Assembly: GCF_001039355.2 (NCBI RefSeq)
Contig: NW_019775552.1
Location: 90,479 to 153,513, forward strand
Reading direction: 5' to 3'
Length of the DNA stretch: 63,035 nucleotides
Source: Lingula anatina
Taxonomy: Eukaryota; Brachiopoda; Lingulata; Lingulida; Lingulidae
Position 1 is the stretch's first letter. Every line of letters starts with the position of its first letter. Made by a program: the position numbers and the translations under genes. The notes below the pieces were generated by a model that was not told the origin of the DNA, searched no databases, and worked only from the letters and a program-made list of their open reading frames with translations. This document shows, one piece after another, positions 36,967 to 49,310 of the stretch.

Positions 36967-39900
36967 ATGGCGTTTTCTCAATCAGCTTTGCTGGTACTTC
37001 TGGCATTAATGTGTGAGCGGGCTGCCTATTTTACGGTCGAAAACTACGTAAACGAATTATGGAATATGACTTCAAATTCAAGCAACACAACAGATGATGC
37101 AGTAATTGCACATATGATGTTTGTAGGTAAGTAATGAAAATAAGAAAATGATTGTCAACCGGAAGATGTTATGTGACCAGTAGCTTCTGCCCTTTTGTTA
37201 CGTTTGTCTGTCTGTCTGTCTGCCTGTCTGTCTGTCTGTCTTCTGCAATGGCGATTATTTGTCCCCTGTCTGTCTGTTTGTTTGCTGTCCATCATTTTGT
37301 CTCTTTAGACATTAAGAAAAATATTTTGTATGCATGAGATGGGGTTTCTTATTTAATAGAGTAATATAACTCGTGTACAATATTTCGTGATAAATTCTTT
37401 GACAAAATGTTTATACGCAGTACGTGTACATTTTGGCATAAAAACGGTTTGGATTACTAAGCTAAATTTGTCAATTGCACTTTGCTTAACGTCAGTGGAC
37501 AAAGAGGGCCCTAACAATATTGTTGAATTGGGGCTCTATAACTCTTATCTGTTTGGCAAAAACCTGTTTGATATTTATTTAAACTGACTAACCACTGAGA
37601 TTTAACGCGAGGTGCGTCATTTTTAACTGTGCTTATCTCTATGCTCGTAATAACTATGACGTAAGTCACGTTTGCCCCCTTGTTGTGAAGGCAGTTATCA
37701 TCAACAGTAGATTATACAGTTTTTGTATACTAAAATATACATGCATAGTATCAATTCTCACAGACCTCCATTAATTATCAACCTACAACGACATAAACTT
37801 TAAGGTCCCCGTCACATTTATTTGGAATCAGCAGTAATCAAGCAGAATGAGCTTGAATGTAAAATTTTCAAAATTCGCACCACATTCGGGAAGAAATTTT
37901 AAATTGACCTAAATTCTTGTAAAAATACCGTTGGAATACTCAGAATGCGCTTCGAATCCGCCTGGAATGATTTGTGCACATTTCGGGTGTATTACATGTA
38001 GCTGTCAAATGCAGCTTGAATGTAATTAAAACACACCAGTAATATCGATGTCAGAATGCAGTCAGAATATTTAGAATAGGCCTACACTTTGAATCCTGCA
38101 CGAGTGTAGTTCGATTGTTGGTCGAAATAGAATTTCGGCCAGCAACCGAGATGTATTCGAGTTGCATTCCATCTCATTTGAGGCACATGCAGAACATTCT
38201 GGCAGGATTTGTAGTGTCTTGCCATTTCGGTTCTCCCTCAAATGCGATTAGAATGTTTCGAATGCTGTTGGAATGCCGTAAGAACATTAAAAATGCACTC
38301 ATAGTACAGTTAGAATACATTTGGAATGCCATTCGATATTTCTCCACTTGGAATGCACTTCGAAAGTTTTGTGCATGAGCAAAACATTCGGGCCGGCCAC
38401 AAGAATGGGTTAAATATAAAGGAATGTACAAAGAATTCTCATTCCGCCTCAAGTATGACTAGGGTATTAACTTGAATATCGTTTTAATCAGTACTCTTTT
38501 GACAGGTGCATCAGCGTGTTTTGGGATATTTGGTGGGGCCTTCGCTGATGCATTTCTTCATCCAATTCCAACGCTGGGAGTAGGGTATGTTGTCTTCAGT
38601 TTAGGTTAGTATGACACTTACAATACTGCGTGCATCTCGGGATCTTAATAAGGGGGAGAGGAAGTGCATTAAATGTGAAAAAATACCACCAAAGACGAAA
38701 ATAATTTAACTGTTATATATAAGTTCAAATATTGACTTGGTTTATATCGCCCCCTTGTTATACTGTATTTTATCTTAAGTTATTTATTTAATTTTTATGG
38801 AGACGGGAGAGAAGCAGTGGCCTCGAAAGCTAAGCGTGAGCCACGTGCTCGCTGTGCCGCCCCCTCTCCAATACGCTTTTGGATTAAGATGTATTTACTG
38901 TACATAGCGTGTATAAAAATATCAAAAACATATTGTGTATAAAGAGTCTTACAAACATTGAAAAACTTTTTTTGTCATACACAATGAAAATATACGCTCA
39001 TTAAAGTCTTCAGCTTAGGTTACATTTGCCACGGACGCCGTACGATGAAATAGCATATGGTTTTCCGTGCAATTTTGGGGGGCATAATATGTTTCGACGT
39101 GCTTCGGTGAATATGTTAATATTATGAAGAGGTGCCGTGCCAAATCGATCTGTCCTTTGAAAAGTGATCACACGCAGGGAGTCCTTTCAATCTCACTGCA
39201 GATGCCGTATGTCATCCGTGCGTCTTTCTTGAGGTTGACTCGTTGATGCGGTCCCCGTGGGTTTTATTCAGCAACCACGTGACACAACACGTACAGGCAG
39301 AAAAAATCGTCAAAAGGCAACTTGAAAAAATCGTCTGTACTATTTTAGGCCCTACCCGGTTCTCTGTCCGCCTCCGCACAAATGCCGAAAAGAGACACTG
39401 TGCGGACATCGCATCGCATGGCAAATGTGTCCTAGGCTTTTATCTTAAAAATGAAACACATACATATATACACACCTTAAACCAAATTTGTTAAGTATTG
39501 ATGATATTATTTTCATTCTCAGGTCTTGTTCTCTTGGAGCGTGCTGCATATGAAGCTAAGACAAATGTAATGTTAATGTTATTTGATAAAGTTCCGTTTG
39601 TTAAATGGTTTATATTAATTAGATATATGTTACATGTATTTCTCAAGAATTGTCTATGATATTTAAACGGAATTTTATTTAATTAAATACATCATTGTTA
39701 CTGAAACCCATAAGCATTTGCCTAACCAATATTCCCATAGCTCTCAATATGAAAAGTAAAGTCTAAAAATGCAATGCCGAAAAAGCGTTTCGATTTTTTA
39801 ATCCGTAAGCTCTTATTTACGAAGGGTATAAAAATTAATTGCTACACTGTAGCACTAACTTATACTCAATTCATGTCTTAACTCTATTTACTTTCCAATA

Positions 39901-42900
39901 TATTGGCCCCTTTCCACCAACCAAACGATCATTCGCACATTTCCTGTAAAATAATTTCCCGGACACAATTCATAATCACAGACTGTTTGCATCCAGGTCT
40001 AAAGTGTGATTACGAATTGTTGCATATTGACACGTTTTGATTTTCATGTGGTTCAACAGTATACAACGCACATTTGATTATAATACATGTAAATAACTGC
40101 AAAATAAATTTAGGAAAATAAACTGTTCTATAAACTCGAAAATTTTTTTTAGGTTTGTTCAGCTTTGATATATAATGATTGTACCCCTTTGCTGACAAGG
40201 GCAAAAGAAAGCCATGCCCAAAAATATTTGAGAAATATAGTTATTTTTATGCGTTTACGGTATATTGCAGCCTTTGGTCGCCAGAGACCTTGTCATAGCA
40301 GGACTTGTGACTACAGCTATGGGACAGGGTTGTATTGGGGCTGTCTTGCCGGTGGTGGGCGCTGCTCAAGTGCCGGGGAAAAATGATCGCAGACGATTTA
40401 TTCACTGGTACTGACACCACGTATTTTAAAAACTATTTGCATCTGTTATAAAAATGATATTGCTTCTCATGATGCTTATCGTTAACATTTACGGTGTGAA
40501 ATGAACATTTGTACGTTTTTTAAAATCAGAGCATTTATCCCATGAAGTGGTAATATACCTTGAAGTTTCTTAACTTACGTTTAAAATGCTTCTCACGATA
40601 AGAGCCTTTTGACTAACTACATGTTTTATTTGTGCGTGACATACTGGAATAGATTCCGTTATCTTACCAATCAGTTGTTCAAGCAAACATCGCATACTGG
40701 TACCCTCTAATGATTTACCTGGCTTGTATGAATGAAGCCAATCAATAATTACCAACACTCTTCATCATTCACAGGTACTACGTATGGAGAAATGTCGGGG
40801 CCATCATCGCTGACACATCACGCGCTGTCTTTGACAAGGACGAGCTCTACAATAAGTATTGGATAGCTCCGGTTTCAGGCGTTTTATCTGACATACTAGT
40901 TTTGACGGCCATTTTGGCCAGAAAAAAGCCACCGGAAGAAAACCGACCTGACTCTACCTGCAATGAAGGTAAATTGACTGTCACTGAAAAAATTACTTCC
41001 ACGATGCAAATAAGCTACTTATAGCAGAAGACTTACGTTTTTCATTTTGCCCCACTTACCTGTATGTACCTGTTGCTATCATCATCATTATCAGCATCAT
41101 CATCATCACCAACATCATTCTTTACCCTTGGCGGAATGACAACAGCAGCGACATACTCAAACCAACGTTGCATCTATCTCATATTCCTAGTATCTCATTC
41201 AGTCTCAGAACAGTCTCATTCAGTCTCTACATTAGGTCTGCCTCCCTTGGACTTCCCAGTCCAAATGGTATCAAAGATATAAGAAGAAAAATAAAAAAGA
41301 GTAAGACTGGGTTCCCATACCTAGATCGATCTAACAGGATCGAACAATCTCCGAGGGGTGTCTCGCTAAATTGCTTTCAGCTTAAGCGGCATAGATGTCT
41401 GGCACGCCTACTGAAGCTGCTGGACGATATTTAATTACCCCCTAGCAGCTGCAGTAGGCGTGGCAGACATCTAAGCCGCTTAAATGTATTGCAATTTAGC
41501 GAGAATCCCCTTGGAGATAGATCGATCAACAGTTATTTCGACAGAGTCTGGGAATGGTCCCTAAGCTTCATCGTCAAATAAGCATTGATTCTACATTTAT
41601 TTACCCTGTGCACTACTAGCTAAGCTACCTGTAAGCATGCATATTATTCCGGTACATATGTTCTACATTCCAGGTACAGCGCTGCCCAATGTTTTGTCAT
41701 CGGTGTTTCAGTTATGCAGAAGAGGGCGCCTGCTGAGTACATATTTCCTTCGCAGGCAAAATATCTTACGAAGATCGAATTTAAGAGCAGTTTTTAGGAT
41801 TCTGTTGGTTAATTCTGCTGTTGTTGGGTTTGGATTTCTATACTTGCCGGTATGATGAAATCAATCAGTCAACCCAGCTACCGAATAAATATTGAGTAAA
41901 CATTCAAACAAATTATAGTTAATCAAGTTTTAAAAAACTCTCAGTCTCTCTCTCTCATTATTTCACAGACTATAGATCAAGAGGAATGATTCTGACACAA
42001 TTTGCCAACAGTTTATTTCATTTTTGAATTGCAGTTTCCTACCATGTAATTTTTCAGATGCTTACAGTATACGAGTTGCAAGCATCTGGACTTGACAGAA
42101 CTGTGGCTGGGCACCCGTTTTCATCTCCTTCAACTCAGCTGATTTTGTTTAATGAGGTCGTTATCGTTTTTGTCATCCCCTTTACCCTCTACTGTCTTTA
42201 TCCACGGATATGTCCCCGCGGTGGACCGCATTATATATCAAAAACATGTAAGTGTTGAAAACGTTGTTTTATGCAATTTTGCAATTAAAACGAACAGAAA
42301 GTCAAACATATACACTGATGCTCATAAATTAAGCAACGCCCCGATTTTTTCAAAAGTTTCTCCTATCATGATCATTATTTCATTTGTTAGTGGGATTGTG
42401 CATATCTCTTTCATATTTTATAAAGAACTTATTCAAGCTGAATATTTCTGTTAATGAAATACGCCACACAGATTATTTTAATAATTTAAATAACTTTACT
42501 AACCAAACGATACTAGAATATGCCAAACCATGGTCTAAAAAGTATGCTCACACAGCAAAAAGTACCGGTATGTAATGACTAAAACAGCTTATTATGAAAA
42601 AATAAAGTTCAATCATCTAAGAATTAGTTTTAATAAAAGAAGACTATAGATAACAGATGATTAATCGTCTATTATGCAATCATTTTCGGATGTGCCTTCA
42701 ACAGCTTCACATCGTATCCTGCAACTGGCCACCAAATTCTGTAAATCTTGCATTGGGAGTCGGTCCCATTCTTCAATCACTGCCTGCTGGAGCTCTTTCA
42801 TGTTTCCTGCTGGAGGCTGTCTCTCGTTTACTGCTCTTCTAAACTTCTGTTCATAAAAATGCACAAAATGTAAATAGTAACTGATAAATGATTAAACTAT

Positions 42901-45900
42901 TAAAACAATGAGATGTAGCTGTTATTGGAAATTCCTGAAAATCGTTTTAAAATTACATTTCATTTTTTATCAAAGTTTTTTTCAGAGAAACTTTATTTCA
43001 ACATTTATTCTTTTTCAATTGATATAATACTAGAAATGTAGTTACTCTGAATAACTAGAGTTTTACTTATTAGAGCCGATAATGATTATGGCAGTCTTTT
43101 AGGGTTCTTTTAAAAATTTACTTTTTAAAGTTCTTTTATGATTGATGCTGATTTATGCATTTTATCACCCTTTTTGCATTTTAGTACATGCATATTCAAC
43201 TTAATTTTATGCCAAGGTTGTATAATTTGTAGTACTGCACAGTATTTAAAGAAAGTTTATATCTTATATGTCATATAACTGTAATGTGCACATACTATAT
43301 AGACTTATTATACTTTTTTTCAAGAAATTAATATTACCATTATCATTGTTTTCTAGCTATTGGCGTTGTCTTCTCCATCATTTCTGGGTTAGTCGCCATC
43401 ATACTAGAGACAGTTCGGAAAAAAGACAACCACGGCTGTTCCACAATCAGTATATTTGCCCAAGGACCTCAGTACACTTTGATTGCACTCGCTGAAGTTT
43501 TCACGCAGCTTACAGGTACTTTGACGCATGTCTTTCATTCTAGATTTTTTTTCAATCATATTTCTTGTCAAGTACATTTTTCGGTAATATGACTACATTT
43601 GTAGGAGCACGGCAACACTCACTGGTGAGTTCAAGCAGCTAACCGGTGGTTATTTTTTCAGTTACAGTTTGCTTTCTTCCATCATTTGAAATCGAGATGT
43701 TAACCTTAAGTCATAATGTAAATTAAGTTTATATACGCGCGCTGTACATATGGTGATCGTTTACATAGAACACTCGGTTCACAGGTACTAATACCCGTCC
43801 TCCTCGTACCTAAAAGACGATCATTTTTTATTCGTGACATGTTTCGTTTACATATTTTATTTGAACGTGGTATCACTTTAGAATACTGAGGATGTGAAGA
43901 CAGGATTTCACATTTTCGTCCATGTCACTCAAAGAAACCATTTTGTTCACGTCTTAAATCGTGGCCATTGACTCCAACCATTGATTCCAAAAGACTGGAA
44001 GTCCGAATGTTTACTTCATTCACAAGATTCACTTCACATGTCCACAGCATTTTTCTATATATTTGGTTGGCGGTGTGTGTGTTTCTGTGTGTTTGGTAGT
44101 GGTGGTGGTGGTGGTGGTGTTACAGGTACAATGTAGAAGGGAAGCACGAGGGTAAAGGTACGTTGCAACTTTTTTTTTGGTCAGCGTGTTTTCATTACAA
44201 GTGAAAAAAAAAACAGCTACAGGGAGTTACAAAGAATTACATCATCCGTGTGAATTGTGTGCTATGTAACATGGAGACCCGTTTGTAAGAAGAAATTCGC
44301 GTTTTATTACTCGCGTAACCATGGAATTTACAATTTCAAGCAAATGGTGCAGTACTTTTGTCACCCCCTGTAGCTTGCATGAAGGGATTTATATGTACAT
44401 ATATGGCACAGATGCCCCTTGCCGCCGCCCGTATAATGCTCTTATAATAAAGACAGAACATACAAAATATACAGAAGATAACCTGTGCATATTTTCAGTG
44501 ATGGAGTACTCTTATATGGAAGCCCCCGATGGAATAAAGTGCTTCAGCATGGGCCTACACCAGACAGCACTGGGACTTTCATATTTTATTGCAGTTGGAA
44601 TTGAGGCTTTGGTGAAAAAAACTCCGGGTAAGATAGCCATCTTGAATATTATATAATATCCCACGAAACAGAATTATTACCCTTGTTGAAGGCTTGTCGC
44701 GCCATCTACAGGAGATAATTACAGTACGCGGTAGACGAGCACAGGCTTCAAACAACTGCGCATGCACGAAAAGTGCGCTGTTTGAAATAAACAAGTTGGT
44801 GAAATTGACAAAGCCTGCCGGTGTTTACCGTCTGGTTGATTTTATTTCATTTGCTCTCTGGTGTCTTTTTGAAAGTTTATATTAGAAATGTTTAATTGAT
44901 TTTATGTTTTAAAAAGTAAATCCATCGGAATTCCTTAGAATAACATTTATTTTAGCTTCATTACAAAGGGATCCCCATTGTATTTATAGTGTTATATATG
45001 TGGCCCCAATTGGGATTTTTCACCCCTCCCCCACTCTTGATACATAAAATGCGCCATGTGCCAGATTGAAAATGACGTTGCAAAATGTATTTAAAATCGT
45101 AGGAAGGTTAATTGCAGATAATGCTGCGAGGACATTCTTTTTCCAGGGCGAACTCGGCCATTATAAATTTTTTAACTTCGTCTCCCGGTTTTGCAGCGCC
45201 AGTTCTAATTTTTGAAAGCGAGGCAATGGAACCAAACAATACGATGCAATTTGTAATCTCGTAAAAATTGCTACTTTTCAATAAAGACTATAGCATGGAG
45301 TAAATTGAAATGCGACTCTTTTATTATTATGATCTTTAATAATCATTAATATAAAATGTACGATTTAAGAAGTTCTTGTTCCCGGCCTTTTTATTAACTT
45401 AATTGATTTTTTAAAGTATTTGGAGATTAAAAACAAAAAAGTTGTCTGGTTTCATATCGAGGCACTCCGTTTCGTTCGTGTGCTCGGTAGACGCACACGC
45501 TATTAGGCACGTGGCCTTTAATGAGCACATCCTAATGCTAATTGTATGTAAATTTGGTGACATTTGATGGCGTCTTTTCAATTAAATATACACTTCTTTA
45601 CATCTGTAGAAATCACAGTGAAACATTGGATTTGAGGGGGTACCTGTTATAAATTTGACTAAATGGTATAAAATGTGTATATTTTCACTACTATTTTGTA
45701 TTTTTTTTAACAATTTATCATGTTAGACATGGTATCTGGAATAAAAAGCACTATTTACACCTGTGAGCTGATCATTTGTAAATAAAAATACATGGAAATG
45801 GGGGTGGGACAACCTTTTTGACCAGTGCTGTATATTATAATAGATAATTTTAAATCTTGGTTAGAAAACTGGTTATTAAATAATAAAACTTTGATGTTAT

Positions 45901-46332
45901 TAAAAATGGGTCTAACTTTTGATCGACATGTCCCAGAGATGTGATGCTTCTTAATAAGATGTGGAATTTATACGTATATTTTGGTAAATTTATAACTAAG
46001 GTTTATTTTGGAAGAAGGCGATTAGTTCGTTCATCTCTATCCTGTATGAAAGCACCTATATGTAAGCTTGTCTTTCTTTGTTTATACGAAAATGAAAATT
46101 AGTTTAGGTTACAGTTAAGGTCAGTCACTGTATATTATAATTATAGATAAAAAATTGTTTACCTTTCTTTGTAGATTGGCATTTGTCTAATTTGGGGGAC
46201 ATCTGTAGTGGCAATTCTCAATTGGAAAGTTTCCTGGGTATATTGGTCTCTTTAAGCGTTGTTTTTTCGCTCATCTTCCCACTGGTCACAAGAATTCCAC
46301 AGGAAAGACCCGATTACATCAGACTGAGGTGA
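36967..46332 (+). CDS. Proton-dependent oligopeptide transporter family (SLC15/POT) member, copy 2
   Basis: Tandem paralogue of the 25155-34555 gene with the same ten-exon structure and phases. Exons: 36967-37126, 38506-38604, 39523-39566, 40271-40407, 40775-40968, 41674-41849, 42058-42247, 43357-43515, 44499-44627, 46175-46332. They total 1446 nt (481 residues), with no stops or shifts. Relative to copy 1 it lacks 11 residues in the loop after membrane segment 1 (but gains an NMT sequon next to NSS and NTT), two residues near the end of exon 5's loop, three in the exon 8 loop and one at the end of exon 9. All indels are in phase and in presumed loops, which suggests both genes are under selection. 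It also carries Leu14 in place of the first Glu of ExxER. Introns hold several insertions absent from copy 1. The substrate is unknown. Confidence 0.78.
37804..38466. mobile_element. 663-bp palindromic CCGTCACA-end element in POT copy 2 intron 1
   Basis: Flanked by TTAA at 37800-37803 and 38467-38470. Copy 1 has the unoccupied TTAA near 26370 with matching flanks. The right half (about 38215-38460) is highly similar to the right arm of the inner element at 27560-28535 (shared block CCACTTGGAATGCACTTCGAAAGTTTT). The shared family lies in different introns of the two POT copies, so the insertions are independent. Confidence 0.8.
41300..41565. mobile_element. GATCGATCT-rich inverted-repeat element in POT copy 2 intron 5
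   Basis: Uninterrupted counterpart of 30955-31440. Ends are GGGTTCCCATACCTAGATCG and the GGGAATGGTCCC region, with inner inverted GCCGCTTAA / TTAAGCGGC segments. Confidence 0.7.
42313..42848 (-). pseudogene. Truncated Tc1-type transposon with transposase C-terminus
   Basis: Starts after TA at 42311-42312 with a Tc1-like end (CACTGATGCTCATAAATTAAG). On the minus strand an ORF down to 42661 reads KELQQAVIEEWDRLPMQDLQ followed by NLVASCRIRCEAV, the classic C-terminal end of Tc1/mariner transposases. The catalytic DDE core and the other end are missing. It lies in intron 7 of POT copy 2, where copy 1 has only a TA microsatellite. Function is lost. Confidence 0.8.
44650..45830 (+). pseudogene. 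Tc1-type transposon relic in POT copy 2 intron 9
   Basis: Plus-strand codons at 44675-44737 read LVEGLSRHLQEIITVRGR, the end of a Tc1 transposase. The 3' part of the element runs 45486-45830 and finishes with a Tc1-like terminal sequence (ACAACCTTTTTGACCAGTGCTG) before TA at 45831. The 5' half is lost. It is split by a 748-bp insertion (44738-45485). Copy 1 lacks all of it; its intron 9 is 395 bp compared with 1547 bp here. A relative stands at about 56640-56960. Confidence 0.8.
44738..45485. mobile_element. 748-bp non-autonomous element nested in the Tc1 relic (8-bp target duplication)
   Basis: The 8 bases GGTAGACG occur on both sides (44730-44737 and 45486-45493), and removing the insert plus one copy restores a normal Tc1 3' region as seen at 56880-56960. 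Ends are short inverted repeats (AGCACAGGCTTC and GAGCACACGAAC read inward). An 8-bp duplication fits hAT-type transposition, an inference. No ORF of note. An inner hairpin (TTCAAACA ... TGTTTGAA, 44746-44787) is near the left end. Confidence 0.75.
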
Positions 46333-47776
46333 AAAAAAAAAGGATAAAGATCTATAGTGAAATTGGCAGATCTGCATCTACTTGTACTGTAAACTATTCT
46401 GGTTTCAGCAACAATGGTGCATGGACGATTCAAACCCGTGTCCTTCATGGTGCATGCATTTTTTTCATTTTTTGCGATAATGTACCAGTCCACAATACAA
46501 CAAGGAGGATGTTGTAATGCATATTGTATGTACGTATACATGCAATTACCAATATAAAAGAACTGGATGCGATGAGCTCGACAAGACAAGATCCGCATTA
46601 TCAATTACCGTAATTGTCTATTTTAAGTTAATTTGTACACGAAACCACTATTTCACATACATGGTTATAATGTTTGTCATGTGGATATACATGTAGGGTG
46701 GTAACCGCCGTAACTGTGAAATTCATTGTTCCTTTTCAGAACTATAATGCTTTTTACGTCTTATCTAAAACTATTCTAACAACCAACAATAGTGCATATT
46801 ATAGAAAATTCAAAATAAGAGATGCAGAGTGAAAATGTTATCGAATGGATTGCGGTCGAACGATTTTGAAGAGAAATGTCATTAATTAAGGAACAGAGTG
46901 ACGTTGTCTTTTAATTGGTTTTTGTTTGTAAAGCTGTTAAGTTTTCCGACAAATCCGAATTTCGCAACAAGGACAGACCCACAAAAAAGTGGAGGAAGGG
47001 CACGTCGCCCTCATGACAGTTACACAGTCCTTTGTGTAATCCTTTTTTTATTTTCGACAGTGTCCTCCCTTTCCATGCCTGTAAGTCTCTGTTGCGAAAT
47101 TCGGAGTTCTCGATATCTAGGTAAGGCATAAAGAAAAGCATTTATGAAATTTCTCTATTTTATTTCAAATAAAACTGGCAAATGTCAATTTGCTCTCAAA
47201 AAAGCAGTTAAATTTTGTCAAGCCGGAAGGAAAAGGACTATGATCTCTGTAGACTATACTTGTTGTGCCTCAAATTTATACAAATAAAAATCACAGCAAA
47301 CTTGATAAAAACGGTGACGTTACAGCTACGCTATGAGATAAAATGACTGATACAACATCTCTATTTACCTTTAACCATATACAGAGACAACACACGAGAT
47401 AATCTTCTTGCTTTCTTATTTTCGTTTTCAAAAGCGGAAGTCTATTACTTTATAGATATACTAGACACATAAAAAGTCACATAAGAAGTAACACGGAAAA
47501 CATGTTGCATATATATATATATAACGATATTATATCCCATAATATAATATAATAATTCTTCGGGAGGTAAATTGCAAGAAAAGCCAAAAACAATAACTAA
47601 AGTTTAGGGAAGACGATGTACATATCAGTTTGCCAGTTCTGTAGCAACGCATTAGACTCATAAGAAGTCACAACCTAACATGGAAAACATGATGCATATT
47701 TTCCTCACCAAAACCCAATATAATTGGCATTTAAATTTACTGTTTTTTAAATTGAATGACCTGTCCACTGCTTAAA

Positions 47777-49237
47777 CTAATAACGCAATTCAAAAGTATC
47801 GGGTCCGGTGATCTGATAATTGATGTTCCTGTAGTTTTGCAAATCATTGCAACGGGTGCGATGAATCTCGTCAAACAGATTTTGCACAGCTTTGGGAAGG
47901 CGCTCATATTTCCCGAGGTCGGCCAGCTCATTAAAATAGTCCCATTGTAACGGGCCCATTAGGTGAGCGTGACGGTGGGCATATCCCTTTTTCAGTCGCC
48001 ACTCAAATTCTCGTTGTTCTTCAGCCATCATGTCCTCCTTGGATGGAAGCTGAAAAGTGCCGTCCAGTGTTGCCAAGATGAACTTGACGGTGTTGTGGAA
48101 CTGTGGAAAGGGACAGAGTTTGGTGCAGATCCCGATAAAGAACAGAGTAGGGAACTCAGTGTGAACAATATGCTTGTAAAGCGGTGTCACGCGGCCATCG
48201 TCGATATTAACGTGACAGTTGGCTGATAGGAAGGGAAAGCTGTAGTGATACCCCGTGCACAGTAGGAGAACATCGAATTCCAGTTTTTGTCCATTCTTCA
48301 TCATACCGCCGTCGACGGTGAGCTCGACTATGCCCGATGTCTGGCTGAGATTGTCCGGGAGACTTGTCGACAAGGCGGGTTTGTTGTGGCTCAGATACAC
48401 CTGTAACAGCAAAATATGACAAGTTTTAATTTACAAATGCGTGCTCACTGATTTTGGCTATTATTCAGTAATACATATTTTCAACAGATACGGTATGACA
48501 GTATCTACAAATCTCTATTTTGTGCGTATTTTCTTTTCAGTGCATACAGCCTTCCATATTTTCCACCGATTTCTGTAATTGATTCCCGCTCTTTACGTTT
48601 ACCGGTTTATATAAAGTTAAAATTTTTCCTATGCAGGCCCACCTTGTTATATTTCTAAATAAAACCTTGGACGAAATTCGTTTTATTCGCCCAAAAATAG
48701 GTGTATCATATGGTGTCTCATACGGTGGCCATCTTTTACTTTATATTCGCTGTCTTTCAGCAAGTTCATTGTGAAAAACAGTCATTGTGAATGGTTTTAC
48801 TGATAAGTAAATCATAACGTCGTTTAAATGTAGATGAAGCAGATTCTGTGATAGTCTGAAAGGGATGAACCTCATACTGACCTGCTTTGCCTTGCTCGCC
48901 ACCTCCAGGGCTATATCCTGACCCGAGGCACCGCACCCGACGCAGCAGACGACTTTATTGGCGAACGCCTCCGGAACACGGTAGTCGTGACTGTGGATCA
49001 CCTGACCTTCAAATTTTGTGAGCGATCCGTTGAAATCTGGGATGAGCGGAACAGAGTAGTGGCTGAAATATAAATTATCATTATCATACACAGCATAGTT
49101 AATGATAAACGCTCCCTTTCTCTGCTTCTCTCTCTCTCTCTCTCTCTCTGTCTGCTAGCACGTAATTTATCAAATAGCACTCTGCGTTTGTCCCACGTTA
49201 GACGTCAGTAAACACAGTCATTTTTTCGGGATTTAAC

Positions 49238-49310
<73 letters not shown>

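Larger units (their letters stand above)
36330..46985 (+). repeat. Segmental duplication unit 2 (POT gene copy 2)
   Basis: Counterpart of 24060-35690. Shared upstream text around 36335-36660 and shared 3' flank around 46720-46980 bracket the gene. No N occurs between 23663 and 55209, so both units lie in one continuous contig, unlike the ATP7 pair. Confidence 0.8.

Noticed and set aside
38115-38452. Two opposite ORFs of about 90 codons
   Set aside because: Same transposon family; both strands open because of the sequence bias.
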